NCBI RefSeq assembly: GCF_028009165.1 | Contig: NC_079242.1 | Span: forward strand, 1,798,001-1,862,000 | Reading direction: 5' to 3' | Source: Akanthomyces muscarius | Lineage: Eukaryota > Ascomycota > Sordariomycetes > Hypocreales > Cordycipitaceae | Length of the DNA stretch: 64,000 bases | In this document: piece after piece, positions 43,784 through 52,727 of the stretch | Layout of the letters: every line of letters starts with the position of its first letter | How positions within the stretch are numbered: position 1 is the stretch's first letter | The notes under the pieces: generated by a model | What the model saw: only the letters and a program-made list of their open reading frames with translations | Databases searched by the model: none | What the model was told of the DNA's origin: nothing | Position numbers and translations under genes: made by a program

Positions 43784-46234
43784 ATGTCTACCTCTGCCGA
43801 CACCGCTCCGGCTTCAGGCTACAAGCAGCCACCCAGCAACATTCTCGATGTCATGCGCGCGCCTGCGCTGCCCACCACCGCCACAAGTCCTGCAGGTGAT
43901 CGCACCATTCTTGTCTCGCTCGCCAAGTACCCTTCCATCTCGCATATTGCAACTCCGTACTTGCGTCTTGCTGGTGTGCGTGTGGAAACCGCCAATCACA
44001 ACCGGCGCAACACAGCCGGCGGCCACGGCATTCGCACTTTTGCCAATAAATTGGAGCTGGTCCAGGTCAAGGATGGCAGTACCATCACCATCTCGCTACC
44101 TGCCGACGCACGCACGACTCATCCCATCTGGAGCGCTGATGGGCGCCACTTTGCTTTTGAGAACATCACCTCCAATTCTGTGGATCTCTGGGTCGGCGAC
44201 GGAGAGACTGGTGCCGTCCGACAGGTTCCAAATGTGCGACTGAACCCCCTACTCGAGAGTGAGCTCAAGTGGATGCCGAATCAGAAGCAGCTTCTTGTCA
44301 AGCTTGTTCCTGATGGCCGGGGCCCCCCACCACCGGAGCCAGTCGTTCTATCGGGGCCCGTCATCCAGGAGACTGATGGCAAGAAAGGACAGAGCAGCAC
44401 CTATGAAGCTCGCGATACGCTCAAGAACGAGCATGATGAAGCCTTGTTCGATTATTACATGGTTTCTCAGCTGGCCTTGGTAGACATTGACTCACTCGCC
44501 GTCCAGCCCGTTGGTGAGGTCGATCTCTTTCTCCACGCTGGAGCCTCGCCTAACGGAAACCATCTCTTGGTTGTTGCGCTTCGCAAACCATATACCTACA
44601 ATGCTGGTTTCTGGAGGTTTCCCTCAGATGTCATGGTTTGGGATCTCTCAGACATGACAAGCATCAAGTCCCAGACGGTTGCATCATTGCCTCTTTCTGA
44701 ACGTGTCCCAATTCGCGGCGTGCCTACCGGCCCACGCGACTTTTCATGGCGTTCCAACGCACCCGCATCCCTCATCTGGGTAGAGGCTCTTGACGGTGGT
44801 GACTGGAAGAATGATGTGGAGAAGCGTGACAAAGTTATGCTCTTGGAGGCGCCATTTGATAAGGCGCCACGCGAGCTCATGAGCACGGAAAACCGATTCA
44901 GCGGCTTCCGTTGGGGACAAGATCCATCATTTGCCATTCTGACGGAATACGACATCAACATTCAGTGGGAGCGTCGCTATATTGTCAATGTTGATGACCC
45001 TCAACAGGAGCCCAAACTCATTATGGACATGTCTTATAATGAAAGGTACAACTATCCTGGCGAGACTGTCTACCGCAAGCTGCCGAATGGCTTCAGTGTC
45101 ATTTATCAAGCCAACGATGCAATCTTCTTCTACGACGACGGCTCCTCAAAGGATGGAGATCGGCCTTTCTTGGACCGTTTTGACCTCACAACCCTGAAGC
45201 CTACCAGGTTGTTCCGCAGCAGCAGAACGGCTTATGAACAGTTCCTCAGATTCACCGATACTTCCGGATCAACATTTCTCACAGTCTACGAGTCGCCCGA
45301 CGACCCTCCCAACGTCTTCCAGCATACGCTCGGAAAGGAAATTGAGGCTCCAGCAGGCGAGGCCGTTTTTACCACCGTAACCCGTGCTGTCACCAAGATC
45401 CCCAACCCAACTCCTCTTCTCTCGCAGATTCAGAAACGCGTTGTGACTTATCAGCGCGATGACGGAGTGCAGCTGTCATTCAATCTCCATACGCCACCAG
45501 GTTATAAGGAGGGTACGCGTTTGCCGACCATTCTCTACGCTTACCCGCGTGACTTTGCCGACAGCTCGCAGGCCGGCCAGGTCACTGGCTCTCAGGCCAA
45601 ATTTACAAGGCTTCGCAAACACCAGTTTCTACTGCTCGCTGGTTATGCCATTCTTGAAAACACCACATTCCCGATTGTCGGCGACCCCAAGAAAGCTTAC
45701 GATACGTACTTGGAGCAGCTTGTGGCAAATGCCAAGGCGGCTGTCGACAAGGCAGTAGAGATGGGCGTTACGGACCCGGACCGTGTTGGTGTCACTGGAC
45801 ACAGCCACGGGGCTCTCATGACGGCGAACCTGTTGGCTCATTCAGACATTTTCAAAACCGGCGTTGCCACGAGCGGCGCGTACAACAAGACGCTGACGCC
45901 CTTTGGATTCCAGAATGAGCGCCGAAGCATATGGGAGGCACCCGAGCCTTATCGGAAAGCGTCGCCCTTTTTCTTTGTGGACAAGCTGGAGCACCCCATT
46001 CTCATCATGCATGGAGCGGATGATGCCAATCCTGGCACGACGCCTATGCAGTCATCCAACTTTTACTCGGCTGTGCGCGGCAATGGAGGCACGGCCAAGT
46101 TGGTGCTTTTGCCCCACGAGCCGCATCATTATCAGGCCAGAGAGTCGCACGAGCATGTTATTCACGAAATGCTGACGTGGTTTGACAAGTATCTGAAATA
46201 CCCGACTGAGACGCAGCCCGAGGCAAAAATTTAG
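43784..46234 (+). CDS. S9-family serine peptidase, glutamyl endopeptidase-like
   Basis: Prolyl-oligopeptidase-superfamily peptidase most like the plant/bacterial glutamyl endopeptidase group (S9D). Intronless; 816 residues from MSTSADTAP. Residues 1-60 show PPSNILDVMRAPALP and the motif YLRLAGVRV, typical of that group. A beta-propeller-like region follows to about 560 (repeated SADGRHF, SPNGNHL segments). The C-terminal alpha/beta-hydrolase domain has YAYPRDF, the nucleophile elbow GHSHGA (Ser about 674), GADDANPG (Asp) and PHEPHHYQARES (His), so the triad is complete. No signal peptide, so probably cytosolic. The start choice rests on the TATA box at 43628. Lack of introns in 2.45 kb and the bacterial-like family raise the possibility of old transfer, untested. 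Confidence 0.88.
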   Translation: MSTSADTAPASGYKQPPSNILDVMRAPALPTTATSPAGDRTILVSLAKYPSISHIATPYLRLAGVRVETANHNRRNTAGGHGIRTFANKLELVQVKDGSTITISLPADARTTHPIWSADGRHFAFENITSNSVDLWVGDGETGAVRQVPNVRLNPLLESELKWMPNQKQLLVKLVPDGRGPPPPEPVVLSGPVIQETDGKKGQSSTYEARDTLKNEHDEALFDYYMVSQLALVDIDSLAVQPVGEVDLFLHAGASPNGNHLLVVALRKPYTYNAGFWRFPSDVMVWDLSDMTSIKSQTVASLPLSERVPIRGVPTGPRDFSWRSNAPASLIWVEALDGGDWKNDVEKRDKVMLLEAPFDKAPRELMSTENRFSGFRWGQDPSFAILTEYDINIQWERRYIVNVDDPQQEPKLIMDMSYNERYNYPGETVYRKLPNGFSVIYQANDAIFFYDDGSSKDGDRPFLDRFDLTTLKPTRLFRSSRTAYEQFLRFTDTSGSTFLTVYESPDDPPNVFQHTLGKEIEAPAGEAVFTTVTRAVTKIPNPTPLLSQIQKRVVTYQRDDGVQLSFNLHTPPGYKEGTRLPTILYAYPRDFADSSQAGQVTGSQAKFTRLRKHQFLLLAGYAILENTTFPIVGDPKKAYDTYLEQLVANAKAAVDKAVEMGVTDPDRVGVTGHSHGALMTANLLAHSDIFKTGVATSGAYNKTLTPFGFQNERRSIWEAPEPYRKASPFFFVDKLEHPILIMHGADDANPGTTPMQSSNFYSAVRGNGGTAKLVLLPHEPHHYQARESHEHVIHEMLTWFDKYLKYPTETQPEAKI

Positions 46235-46338
46235 AGTGCACTGCATGGCGTTGCTGGACGGTGGTATACAGGTATGGGGATTTCTTTGTATAGATGTATG
46301 TGTGGGTGTGGATATGGTCTATAGAATGAAAATGCAAT

Positions 46339-46906
46339 CTATTCCTGCGCCTTTTTAATCATAGAGGCATGAATATCGTTCCATCCAGCTTCTGACATGG
46401 ATTTTACCGTGCTCATGAGCAGTCGGGACGCTGTAATCACCTGCTCCTCAACCAGCTCAGCCTTGCCGTCCTCTGTCTCTTTGACAAGCCAGAGCGACTC
46501 CATCATGACGCTCATTGGACTGCGTATACGCACAAACACGCCCTTATCGACGTCGATGAACTCGTATGTGCTCACGACGTCCGAGTCCCAGAGTCCAGCA
46601 GGGAGCGTGTGCACCTTGTCGGTGACACGGTAGCAGTCGGGCTTCCCCGTGGCCGATGCCCCACGCGCATCAGGAATCGTGGGAGCTGGATCTGTCGGCG
46701 TGGCAATCGGCTCGTACTTTGCCATGTGAGGGTTGTGCTTGAGGTAGTTGACATGATTCTGCAGCCCTTCTACCAGCTTGGAAGCGGGGATACCCTCTGG
46801 GATGGCGGACACATGCAGCAGGGTGCTGGTGGTGTTGAACCAAGCTAGAGGGTGGTTTAGTCGCTGAAGATGCCGCAGATTAACTAAGAGGTTTCTCACA
46901 AGACAT
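46339..46906 (-). CDS. DUF7053-like fungal protein
   Basis: Function unknown. Exons 46906-46900 (only seven nt) and 46844-46339; 170 residues. Splicing ATGTCTT to CTTGGTTC gives MSSWFNTTSTLLHVSAIP, the Thr-rich opening seen in a family of fungal proteins annotated DUF7053, which looks like a START/SRPBCC-type lipid-binding fold. Typical are a strand-rich middle with CYRVTDKVHTLPAGLWDSDV and a C-terminal helix TASRLLMSTVKSMSEAGWNDIH. No signal peptide or membrane segment. The 55-nt intron directly after codon 2 is supported by frame and by canonical ends (gtgag...ctag). It converges with the S9 peptidase gene, 104 nt apart. Family placement is from memory and moderate. Confidence 0.75.
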
Positions 46907-47696
46907 TTTCAAGTTTAGCGCGAGTATGGAATGGTGTTTGCGGAAATTTGGAGTAGACAGGTGTGAGGCGACAGTGCTGCGACACGGAGACCTAGTCGAG
47001 GGCGGATGCATGACGACCCGGTCGCCGCCGCCGCTGTGACTACCAGTACCTAGCTTCATGATGGCAACCAACGCGCCCTACAAGTCACTGCCACGTGCTA
47101 TACCGAACAATGAACGCGGTTTGGAAAAATCTTGAGAAATTAAGAATCGCAGATTCATTGCACTTTAGAAACGAACATGGCGACCTTGTTCACGATGCGC
47201 TCGGTAGCGGGGTATCAATCTATGTGTACAAGCTTATCTGCCTGTTTTGGCCACTGCAAATCGAGACGCGTCGAGTCGGTAGTGTGAAGCAGCAGTTTGA
47301 TTATAAGATCGGATTATTATTATCAAAAGTAATTCGACGAAATCGACCCTGCAGAGCAACACCGTGCAGCGTCAGTCAATCCACAAGGTGGCGCATTAAC
47401 GCCTGGAGCAGCAGGACATGTGACTTCGCGCCACTGTAAATGGCCTCGAGCGCGCTGTACCGTGTTTTTTGCCCCCAAACTCCCCACCACATCATTGAAC
47501 GACCCTTGAAACGACCACCGGCGCAGATTCTGTCTACACAACGAACAACCACTCCGAACCACGTACTCAAACCCCCTGACGCGATACTGATCAACTGCGA
47601 ATGGTTTATCCAATTTTGGATGCCCATTGGAGGCCGCAGCCCGCAAATATATCCCCACCAATGCCTCTCCGCTGACGCTGAGCGTTCGCCACAAAA
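46907..47696. other. divergent promoter interval upstream of PSO2
   Basis: No coding exon supported. It includes one TACCAGTA-type octamer (47041-47047 region) and AT-rich patches near 47130-47340. Confidence 0.45.
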
Positions 47697-50228
47697 ATGG
47701 TAGCCCTGGCAAATCGCAATCGATCGGCCACGCCTCGAAAGCCGGCTTCGACCTTTCAGACGAGCAAGAAGCCCGCAAAACCAAACGCGAGCATCCTCAA
47801 TTTCTTCCAAAAGACGGAAAAGCAAGAAGACTCCTTGTTCGTGGGCACTCTTCCGGAACCCATCCCGGCAGCCACTGTCGCCACCGAAAACGACGTCGAC
47901 CAAGATGCATTTAGTCGTACGGGCGAGGATGGCGCCGGTGGCCTGGAGTCCCCGAATAAGAGGCGGAGGGTGGCCGAAAACACACACGTGGCTGTATCAG
48001 TTACTCCAACTGAGCCTGTGCAGGCTTCAGCTGCGCATCCACCAAAGACGAAGAAGACAATATTGCCATTCATCATAGACTCGGATGACGAAGATGATCA
48101 AGACGATGAGCCAAGTATATCTTCTCCTACGAGAACTCCCCACCAAATAGCGAATCCGGATGACGAAAAGGCGAATGTGCAACAGGCTTCCGCCAAGGTT
48201 GAGCCCGTTAGCGAAACCCCTAGTATGGAAGCCGGTCAGCAATTCGCAAAAGACATTCCGAGCCTCAAACATGAAGCGACAAGTGGCAAATTCAATAGTG
48301 CCGATGAGTTTGGCGAGTTGGACGACATAGACATGGACTCCTTTGAAGGCGACGAAATGCGCGAGTGGCGCTTTATGAAGGAGCAGGCTCGTCTAGAAGC
48401 TGAAGAGTCTGGTGATATGACTCTGTTCAACGAGACCTTTGGGGAGGATCCGTTCCAGGAAGATGCCGCGGCCCAGTCTTGTCCTATTTGCTCAGGCAGC
48501 CTTACAGGTATATCCGAAGACGAAGCGACGAAACACGTCAATGCCTGCCTTGACGGCAATCCGATGCCGCTGCCGCAGCCTGCTGAACAAGCAAAGTCAC
48601 CCGCCAAAGCTGAAGAAGTAGAGGTGGCCGAGGTTGGCAAGCGCTTCATGCGAGCTGCGATTCCTCGGCCTGGTCAGGCCAATCCCTTTGACCTGACGGG
48701 ACAGAAACCCGGTGCCAAGTCTGCATTCTCTCAGCTAATGTCGAGCAACGCGGAGGATACAGCTTGGTCAACAGCCGCTGCCGCTGAAACTGCCTCGCGG
48801 GGTAGACCGGCCTACATGAGAACGTGTCCTTTCTACAAGATTATGCCAGGCTTCTCCATCTGCGTCGATGCATTTCGGTACGGGGCTGTCGAGGGCTGCC
48901 AAGCATACTTTCTCAGTCATTTCCATAGCGACCACTATATTGGCTTGACCGCAAACTGGACACACGGTCCTATCTATTGCAGCAAAGTCACTGGCAGTTT
49001 GGTGCGGAATCAGCTGCGCACGGCTGCAAAATGGGTCGTCGAGTTGGAATTCGACAAGGAGTATGACGTTCCTGGTACGGATGGTGCAAAAGTGACAATG
49101 ATCTCGGCAAATCACTGTCCAGGGAGCTCCTTGTTTGTGTTTGAAAAGGTTGTTGGCGAGCGGCACAACAAGAATCTGAAGCGCATTCTTCACTGCGGTG
49201 ATTTCAGAGCATGCCCAGATCATGTGCAGCATCCACTTCTACGGCCCGACGTAGCAGATGCTGTCTCTGGCAAACTCAAACGGCAAAAGATTGACATATG
49301 CTACCTTGACACCACGTATCTCAATCCTCGATACTCTTTCCCTCCACAGAATGATGTCATACAAGCATGCGCTGATTTGGTCGTCAAAATCTCACCAGAT
49401 CCCAACTGCAAGGACGACGCCTGGGATACTGCCAAGAAAGAAGTTGGCAAGTCTGTCAGCCAGTATTTTCAAAACCCAACCACAACAGGGGTGGAGAAGC
49501 CTGAAACAAAGAAAAAGCTTGGCCAGCGTTTGCTGATAATATGCGGAACCTACTCCATTGGAAAAGAACGCATCTGCGTTGCTATTGCCAAGGCGCTGCG
49601 TACCAAGATCTTTGCCTCGCCGTCGAAGATCAAAATCTGCAAGCAGCTGGGAGATCCGGAGCTGGCAGCTCTCTTGACATCAAACCCGATCGAGGCGCAG
49701 GTCCACATGCAGATGCTCATGGAGATTCGCGCCGAAACGTTGCAGGAGTACCTCAACAGCTACAAGCCGCATTTCAGCCGCATCGTGGGATTCCGTCCCT
49801 CTGGCTGGAACTTTCGCCCCACAAACACCAAGAGCGTGGGAGCCAACACCCCCCCCTCTACGATCCCGACGCACCAGCTTCTCCACGGCAAAGGCTGGCG
49901 GACGCGCTTCGGCGCTGCCGACTTTGTGCCGCAGAGGGGCAGCACAAAGGAGGCCATGTGCTTTGGCGTGCCGTACTCGGAGCACAGCAGCTTTCGGGAG
50001 CTGGCGCTGTTCCTGATGAGCTTGCGGATCGAAAAGGTCATACCGACGGTGAATGTCGGCAGCGAGCAGTCGAGAAAGAGGATGAAGGCGTGGGTCGATA
50101 GATGGCTGACGGAAAGACGCAAGGGTGGCCTGGTTCAGCCACTGATAGAGGGTCACGATGATCCAGACAACCTCAATGTGACGTTGTGGGATGGAAAATC
50201 AAGCAACGGTGGCGGTGCTTGGTGGTGA
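47697..50228 (+). CDS. PSO2: DNA interstrand cross-link repair nuclease PSO2/SNM1
   Basis: Metallo-beta-lactamase/beta-CASP 5' exonuclease that processes interstrand cross-links. Single exon, 843 residues. Residues 30-40 carry ASILNFFQK, resembling a PCNA-interacting (PIP) box. A nuclear-localisation-like KRRR lies near residue 89. A UBZ4-type ubiquitin-binding finger begins at C262 (CPICSG...HVNAC). The nuclease domain has HFHSDH (H408, H410, D412, H413), ANHCPGSS (H473) and HCGDFRACPDH (D502), and the C-terminal DRMBL part shows GTYSIGKERICVAIAKAL, VPYSEHSSF and FLMSLRIEKVIPTVNV. All metal ligands seem intact. It converges with LSM2 (277 nt between stop codons). Confidence 0.95.
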   Translation: MVALANRNRSATPRKPASTFQTSKKPAKPNASILNFFQKTEKQEDSLFVGTLPEPIPAATVATENDVDQDAFSRTGEDGAGGLESPNKRRRVAENTHVAVSVTPTEPVQASAAHPPKTKKTILPFIIDSDDEDDQDDEPSISSPTRTPHQIANPDDEKANVQQASAKVEPVSETPSMEAGQQFAKDIPSLKHEATSGKFNSADEFGELDDIDMDSFEGDEMREWRFMKEQARLEAEESGDMTLFNETFGEDPFQEDAAAQSCPICSGSLTGISEDEATKHVNACLDGNPMPLPQPAEQAKSPAKAEEVEVAEVGKRFMRAAIPRPGQANPFDLTGQKPGAKSAFSQLMSSNAEDTAWSTAAAAETASRGRPAYMRTCPFYKIMPGFSICVDAFRYGAVEGCQAYFLSHFHSDHYIGLTANWTHGPIYCSKVTGSLVRNQLRTAAKWVVELEFDKEYDVPGTDGAKVTMISANHCPGSSLFVFEKVVGERHNKNLKRILHCGDFRACPDHVQHPLLRPDVADAVSGKLKRQKIDICYLDTTYLNPRYSFPPQNDVIQACADLVVKISPDPNCKDDAWDTAKKEVGKSVSQYFQNPTTTGVEKPETKKKLGQRLLIICGTYSIGKERICVAIAKALRTKIFASPSKIKICKQLGDPELAALLTSNPIEAQVHMQMLMEIRAETLQEYLNSYKPHFSRIVGFRPSGWNFRPTNTKSVGANTPPSTIPTHQLLHGKGWRTRFGAADFVPQRGSTKEAMCFGVPYSEHSSFRELALFLMSLRIEKVIPTVNVGSEQSRKRMKAWVDRWLTERRKGGLVQPLIEGHDDPDNLNVTLWDGKSSNGGGAWW

Positions 50229-50505
50229 AGTGCTGCTTTACGACTGATGGAGTCATGTCATGTCACGCATTCCTCATTTGGCCCTTTTTTGGCACAAAAT
50301 TTTTGTATTCCAATGTGTAAATACCTTTTCTGTAACGCCTAACGAACCCATCATAGCACAGCATACAAGCCTGTCATGAATTTCATAATCAGACGCCGTT
50401 TCAAATCAACACCTGCCATGCTCATTAAATGTCGCAACAGTTTTTTTTGCAAATGAAAGCTCTATCCACTGTTTCAATTGAAAATTGATCGTTTTGTTTG
50501 TTTCA

Positions 50506-51100
50506 TTATTTAGCCTTGGCTTGCTGCGTCGAAGCCTCTGTGAACACGATGACCATTAGTAGCTGACGAGGCTGGAGCTTGCTTCAAACGGAAACTTACC
50601 TCTGCGGGTCGCGTCCTCGAGTAATTGTGTGTCTACCGACGAGGCAGGGAGGTGGACGTAGCGGACGACGGATCCTCGGATAAAGACGTTCTTTACAGAG
50701 CTCTGCGGAGGCCAAGGGTCAGCAAAGACAGCGTCGCAGGGTCGGGACGTGAGGAGGCAGTGAGATGCCAATGCGTGTGGGTGGAGGCTTCAGACGCACC
50801 ATGTGAGGGTACTTGAGCTCTTCGACGACGGAGATGTCGTCGAGCTTGATGTTGAGGTACTGGTCCACGCTCTTTAGCGTGCCGCGGAGCTGGATATCGT
50901 TCTTGAGCTCCACCGTGACCTCTTGGTCAATGAGCGTCTTGAAGAAGCTGTCGTCGGGTGGCTGTCAGCGAGAAACTCTCATAGCTTCCGGTGACTTGCT
51001 CCCAGGAAACCCATTCTCATGTGGCAGAGATAACAGGCCGCCGTCTGGCAAGCTTTCGCATCGAGAAGCTTCCCCGCGAGACTCACCTGAAGAAGAGCAT
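50506..51100 (-). CDS. LSM2: U6 snRNA-associated Sm-like protein LSm2
   Basis: Subunit of the Lsm2-8 ring on U6 snRNA and the Lsm1-7 decapping ring. Exons 51100-51087 (14 nt), 50947-50800, 50702-50600, 50537-50506; 98 residues. Exon 1 gives MLFFS, then FFKTLIDQEVTVELKNDIQL (Sm1), YLNIKLDDISVVEELKYPHM, and Sm2 VKNVFIRGSVVRYVHLP, all highly conserved for LSm2. The tail EASTQQAKAK is encoded by the last 32 nt. Introns are 139, 97 and 62 nt, so the gene is about half intron. The first intron splits codon 5 after its second base, as in SMD1 ten kb away. Confidence 0.96.
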
Positions 51101-51773
51101 GATGAGGTGAGTTTTAGAGGCGTGTGGTGGAGGGGTTATCGGGAGATTCGTGGGTCGTGTGAAGCAGACGTGGCAGCTATAGTGCTTCTTTCTCTGGTGC
51201 GTCGGTCCTAGTTTTTGTCTGGTTTTTTTGCGTAATATACACGTTGATGGTTACTTCTTTGGACAATATCGATAGGGTTACTTTTGGAGGACGAGAAGCT
51301 TCAAGGCGTCGACGGTTGCGTCACGTGCAGCACGACCCACCAACTACGATGCACTGGAGCGCTTCCGTTCAGCGGCCTTGCCTCTGGATTCCAGCGGGCG
51401 CTACAGTGGTGAAGCTGACTTCTAAATTGGCCAACACTAGAACACGAAAGATGAGAAAAATGAAGGAATTTAAAATTGACACTGGTTACGGAAATTATTA
51501 ATGTAATTATTCCAAATGTCTATGAGCGCTCAAAATCACAGCTTCCATAGGCTTTCTCGCCACCTGTTACATGCTCTCGTGGAGGGCTCTCCACCAAGCA
51601 CAGCACTTCTCGCTAATAGCGCGGCGAGTGACCGTGCTTCCCTCGTCACCAATCGTGACTTGCTGCTTGCTTGCGCCCCAGCTAGGAAAATGCTGCTTTT
51701 TTCCATTCACGACGAGATCAGGGCAGCCGTAGACGGTAAAGCTGGTTATGGCCAAGACTAGACTCTCGCGGGC
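51101..51773. other. intergenic between LSM2 promoter and carboxylesterase remnant
   Basis: No supported gene. Open stretch 51516-51761 has no family features. It probably includes the lost 3' end of the carboxylesterase remnant. Confidence 0.4.
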
Positions 51774-52570
51774 CTAGGCCAAGGCCGAAGGCGAGTAAGG
51801 GTCGTCAAAAGTGTACGCGATATCTTGTGTGTGCACGCCTGGAGTAACAGCAAACTCATCTATGGTTTTTGGAATGCGTCAGCCCCGCCATAGTGCAAAA
51901 ATGGCATTAAATTCGGTTCAGTGTAACTTACAAGCATGGGCTGCGCCGTTGTACGCCTCGTTGACGGCGAGAGAGTTGCAGTAAAAGTACGTATCGCCGT
52001 TGATGGACATATTGTCGAGAGCCCTGGTCCGCATGACCCTGAGATCCGTCGAATACCGAAGTATACATCTCATGGGCAAGCTCGTCCAGCTGGCTCGTGG
52101 TCATGTTGGGCATGGCGGTGGCGATGACGCTGCGAACGGCCTCGTCCGTCTTGGCCGTGGGGTCAAAGAAGAAGCCGCCTTCCAAGGTGTTGACCGCGCC
52201 TGAGGATCTTGGCCGACCCGTCAAAGTCGCCTCGGCGGAACAGGACGTCCAGGTGCTGCGGCATGGACCTGGCATCCCGGACCATGCCCAACACGCACGA
52301 CGTGGGCGGCGCGACGCCAATTGCTCCGCGTTGGCGCGGATCACGGCGGCCGAGTCCAGCGCGCGGGCCGCGGCAGGAGACGTCAAGGCGCGCGAGGAAC
52401 TCGTCAAAGGCAGCCGCAGGAGCCGCAATGGTCGGGTTCATCGCGGGGGACTGGGCGACAACTTGCGAGAATGGCGCCTTGACGCCGACGGGGCCGCCGC
52501 CGACCACGAGCGCATGCTGGCAAATACGTCGACGTTTCCAGGCCGCCGTCGCCCTTGGACGAGGCTCGCG
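51774..52570 (-). pseudogene. decayed type-B carboxylesterase fragment
   Basis: Read from high to low coordinates, pieces of a carboxylesterase appear in order but in changing frames: HALVVGGG...FSQVVAQSPAMNPT (about 52530-52440), ARALDSAAVIRANAEQLAS (52390-52320), SMPQHLDVLFRRGDFDG (52270-52215), then VNTLEGGFFFDPTAKTDEA and the following residues to about 52040. A third-frame piece, LDNMSINGDTYFYCNSLAV, ends at a splice donor (gtaagtt near 51930). After a plausible acceptor comes FAVTPGVHTQDIAYTFDDP, with the catalytic-His region, closed by a stop at 51774. At least three frame changes are needed. The nucleophile elbow (GESAGG type) expected before HALVVGGG is absent, as is the N-terminal half. 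Assembly or sequencing error could explain single shifts but not the missing half. Confidence 0.75.
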
Positions 52571-52727
52571 CTTGTCTCGAGCGGTGCCTGTATCTGGATG
52601 ATAGGCAGGGGAGGCATCTGGCAGCTGTAATTGATAAGATGGTTTTGATATAGAAAACTGTGGGAGCGCAGTTTTCGATACTCTGTATACATTGTATCCA
52701 AATAGTTTTTTTTTTTTTTGGGATTAC

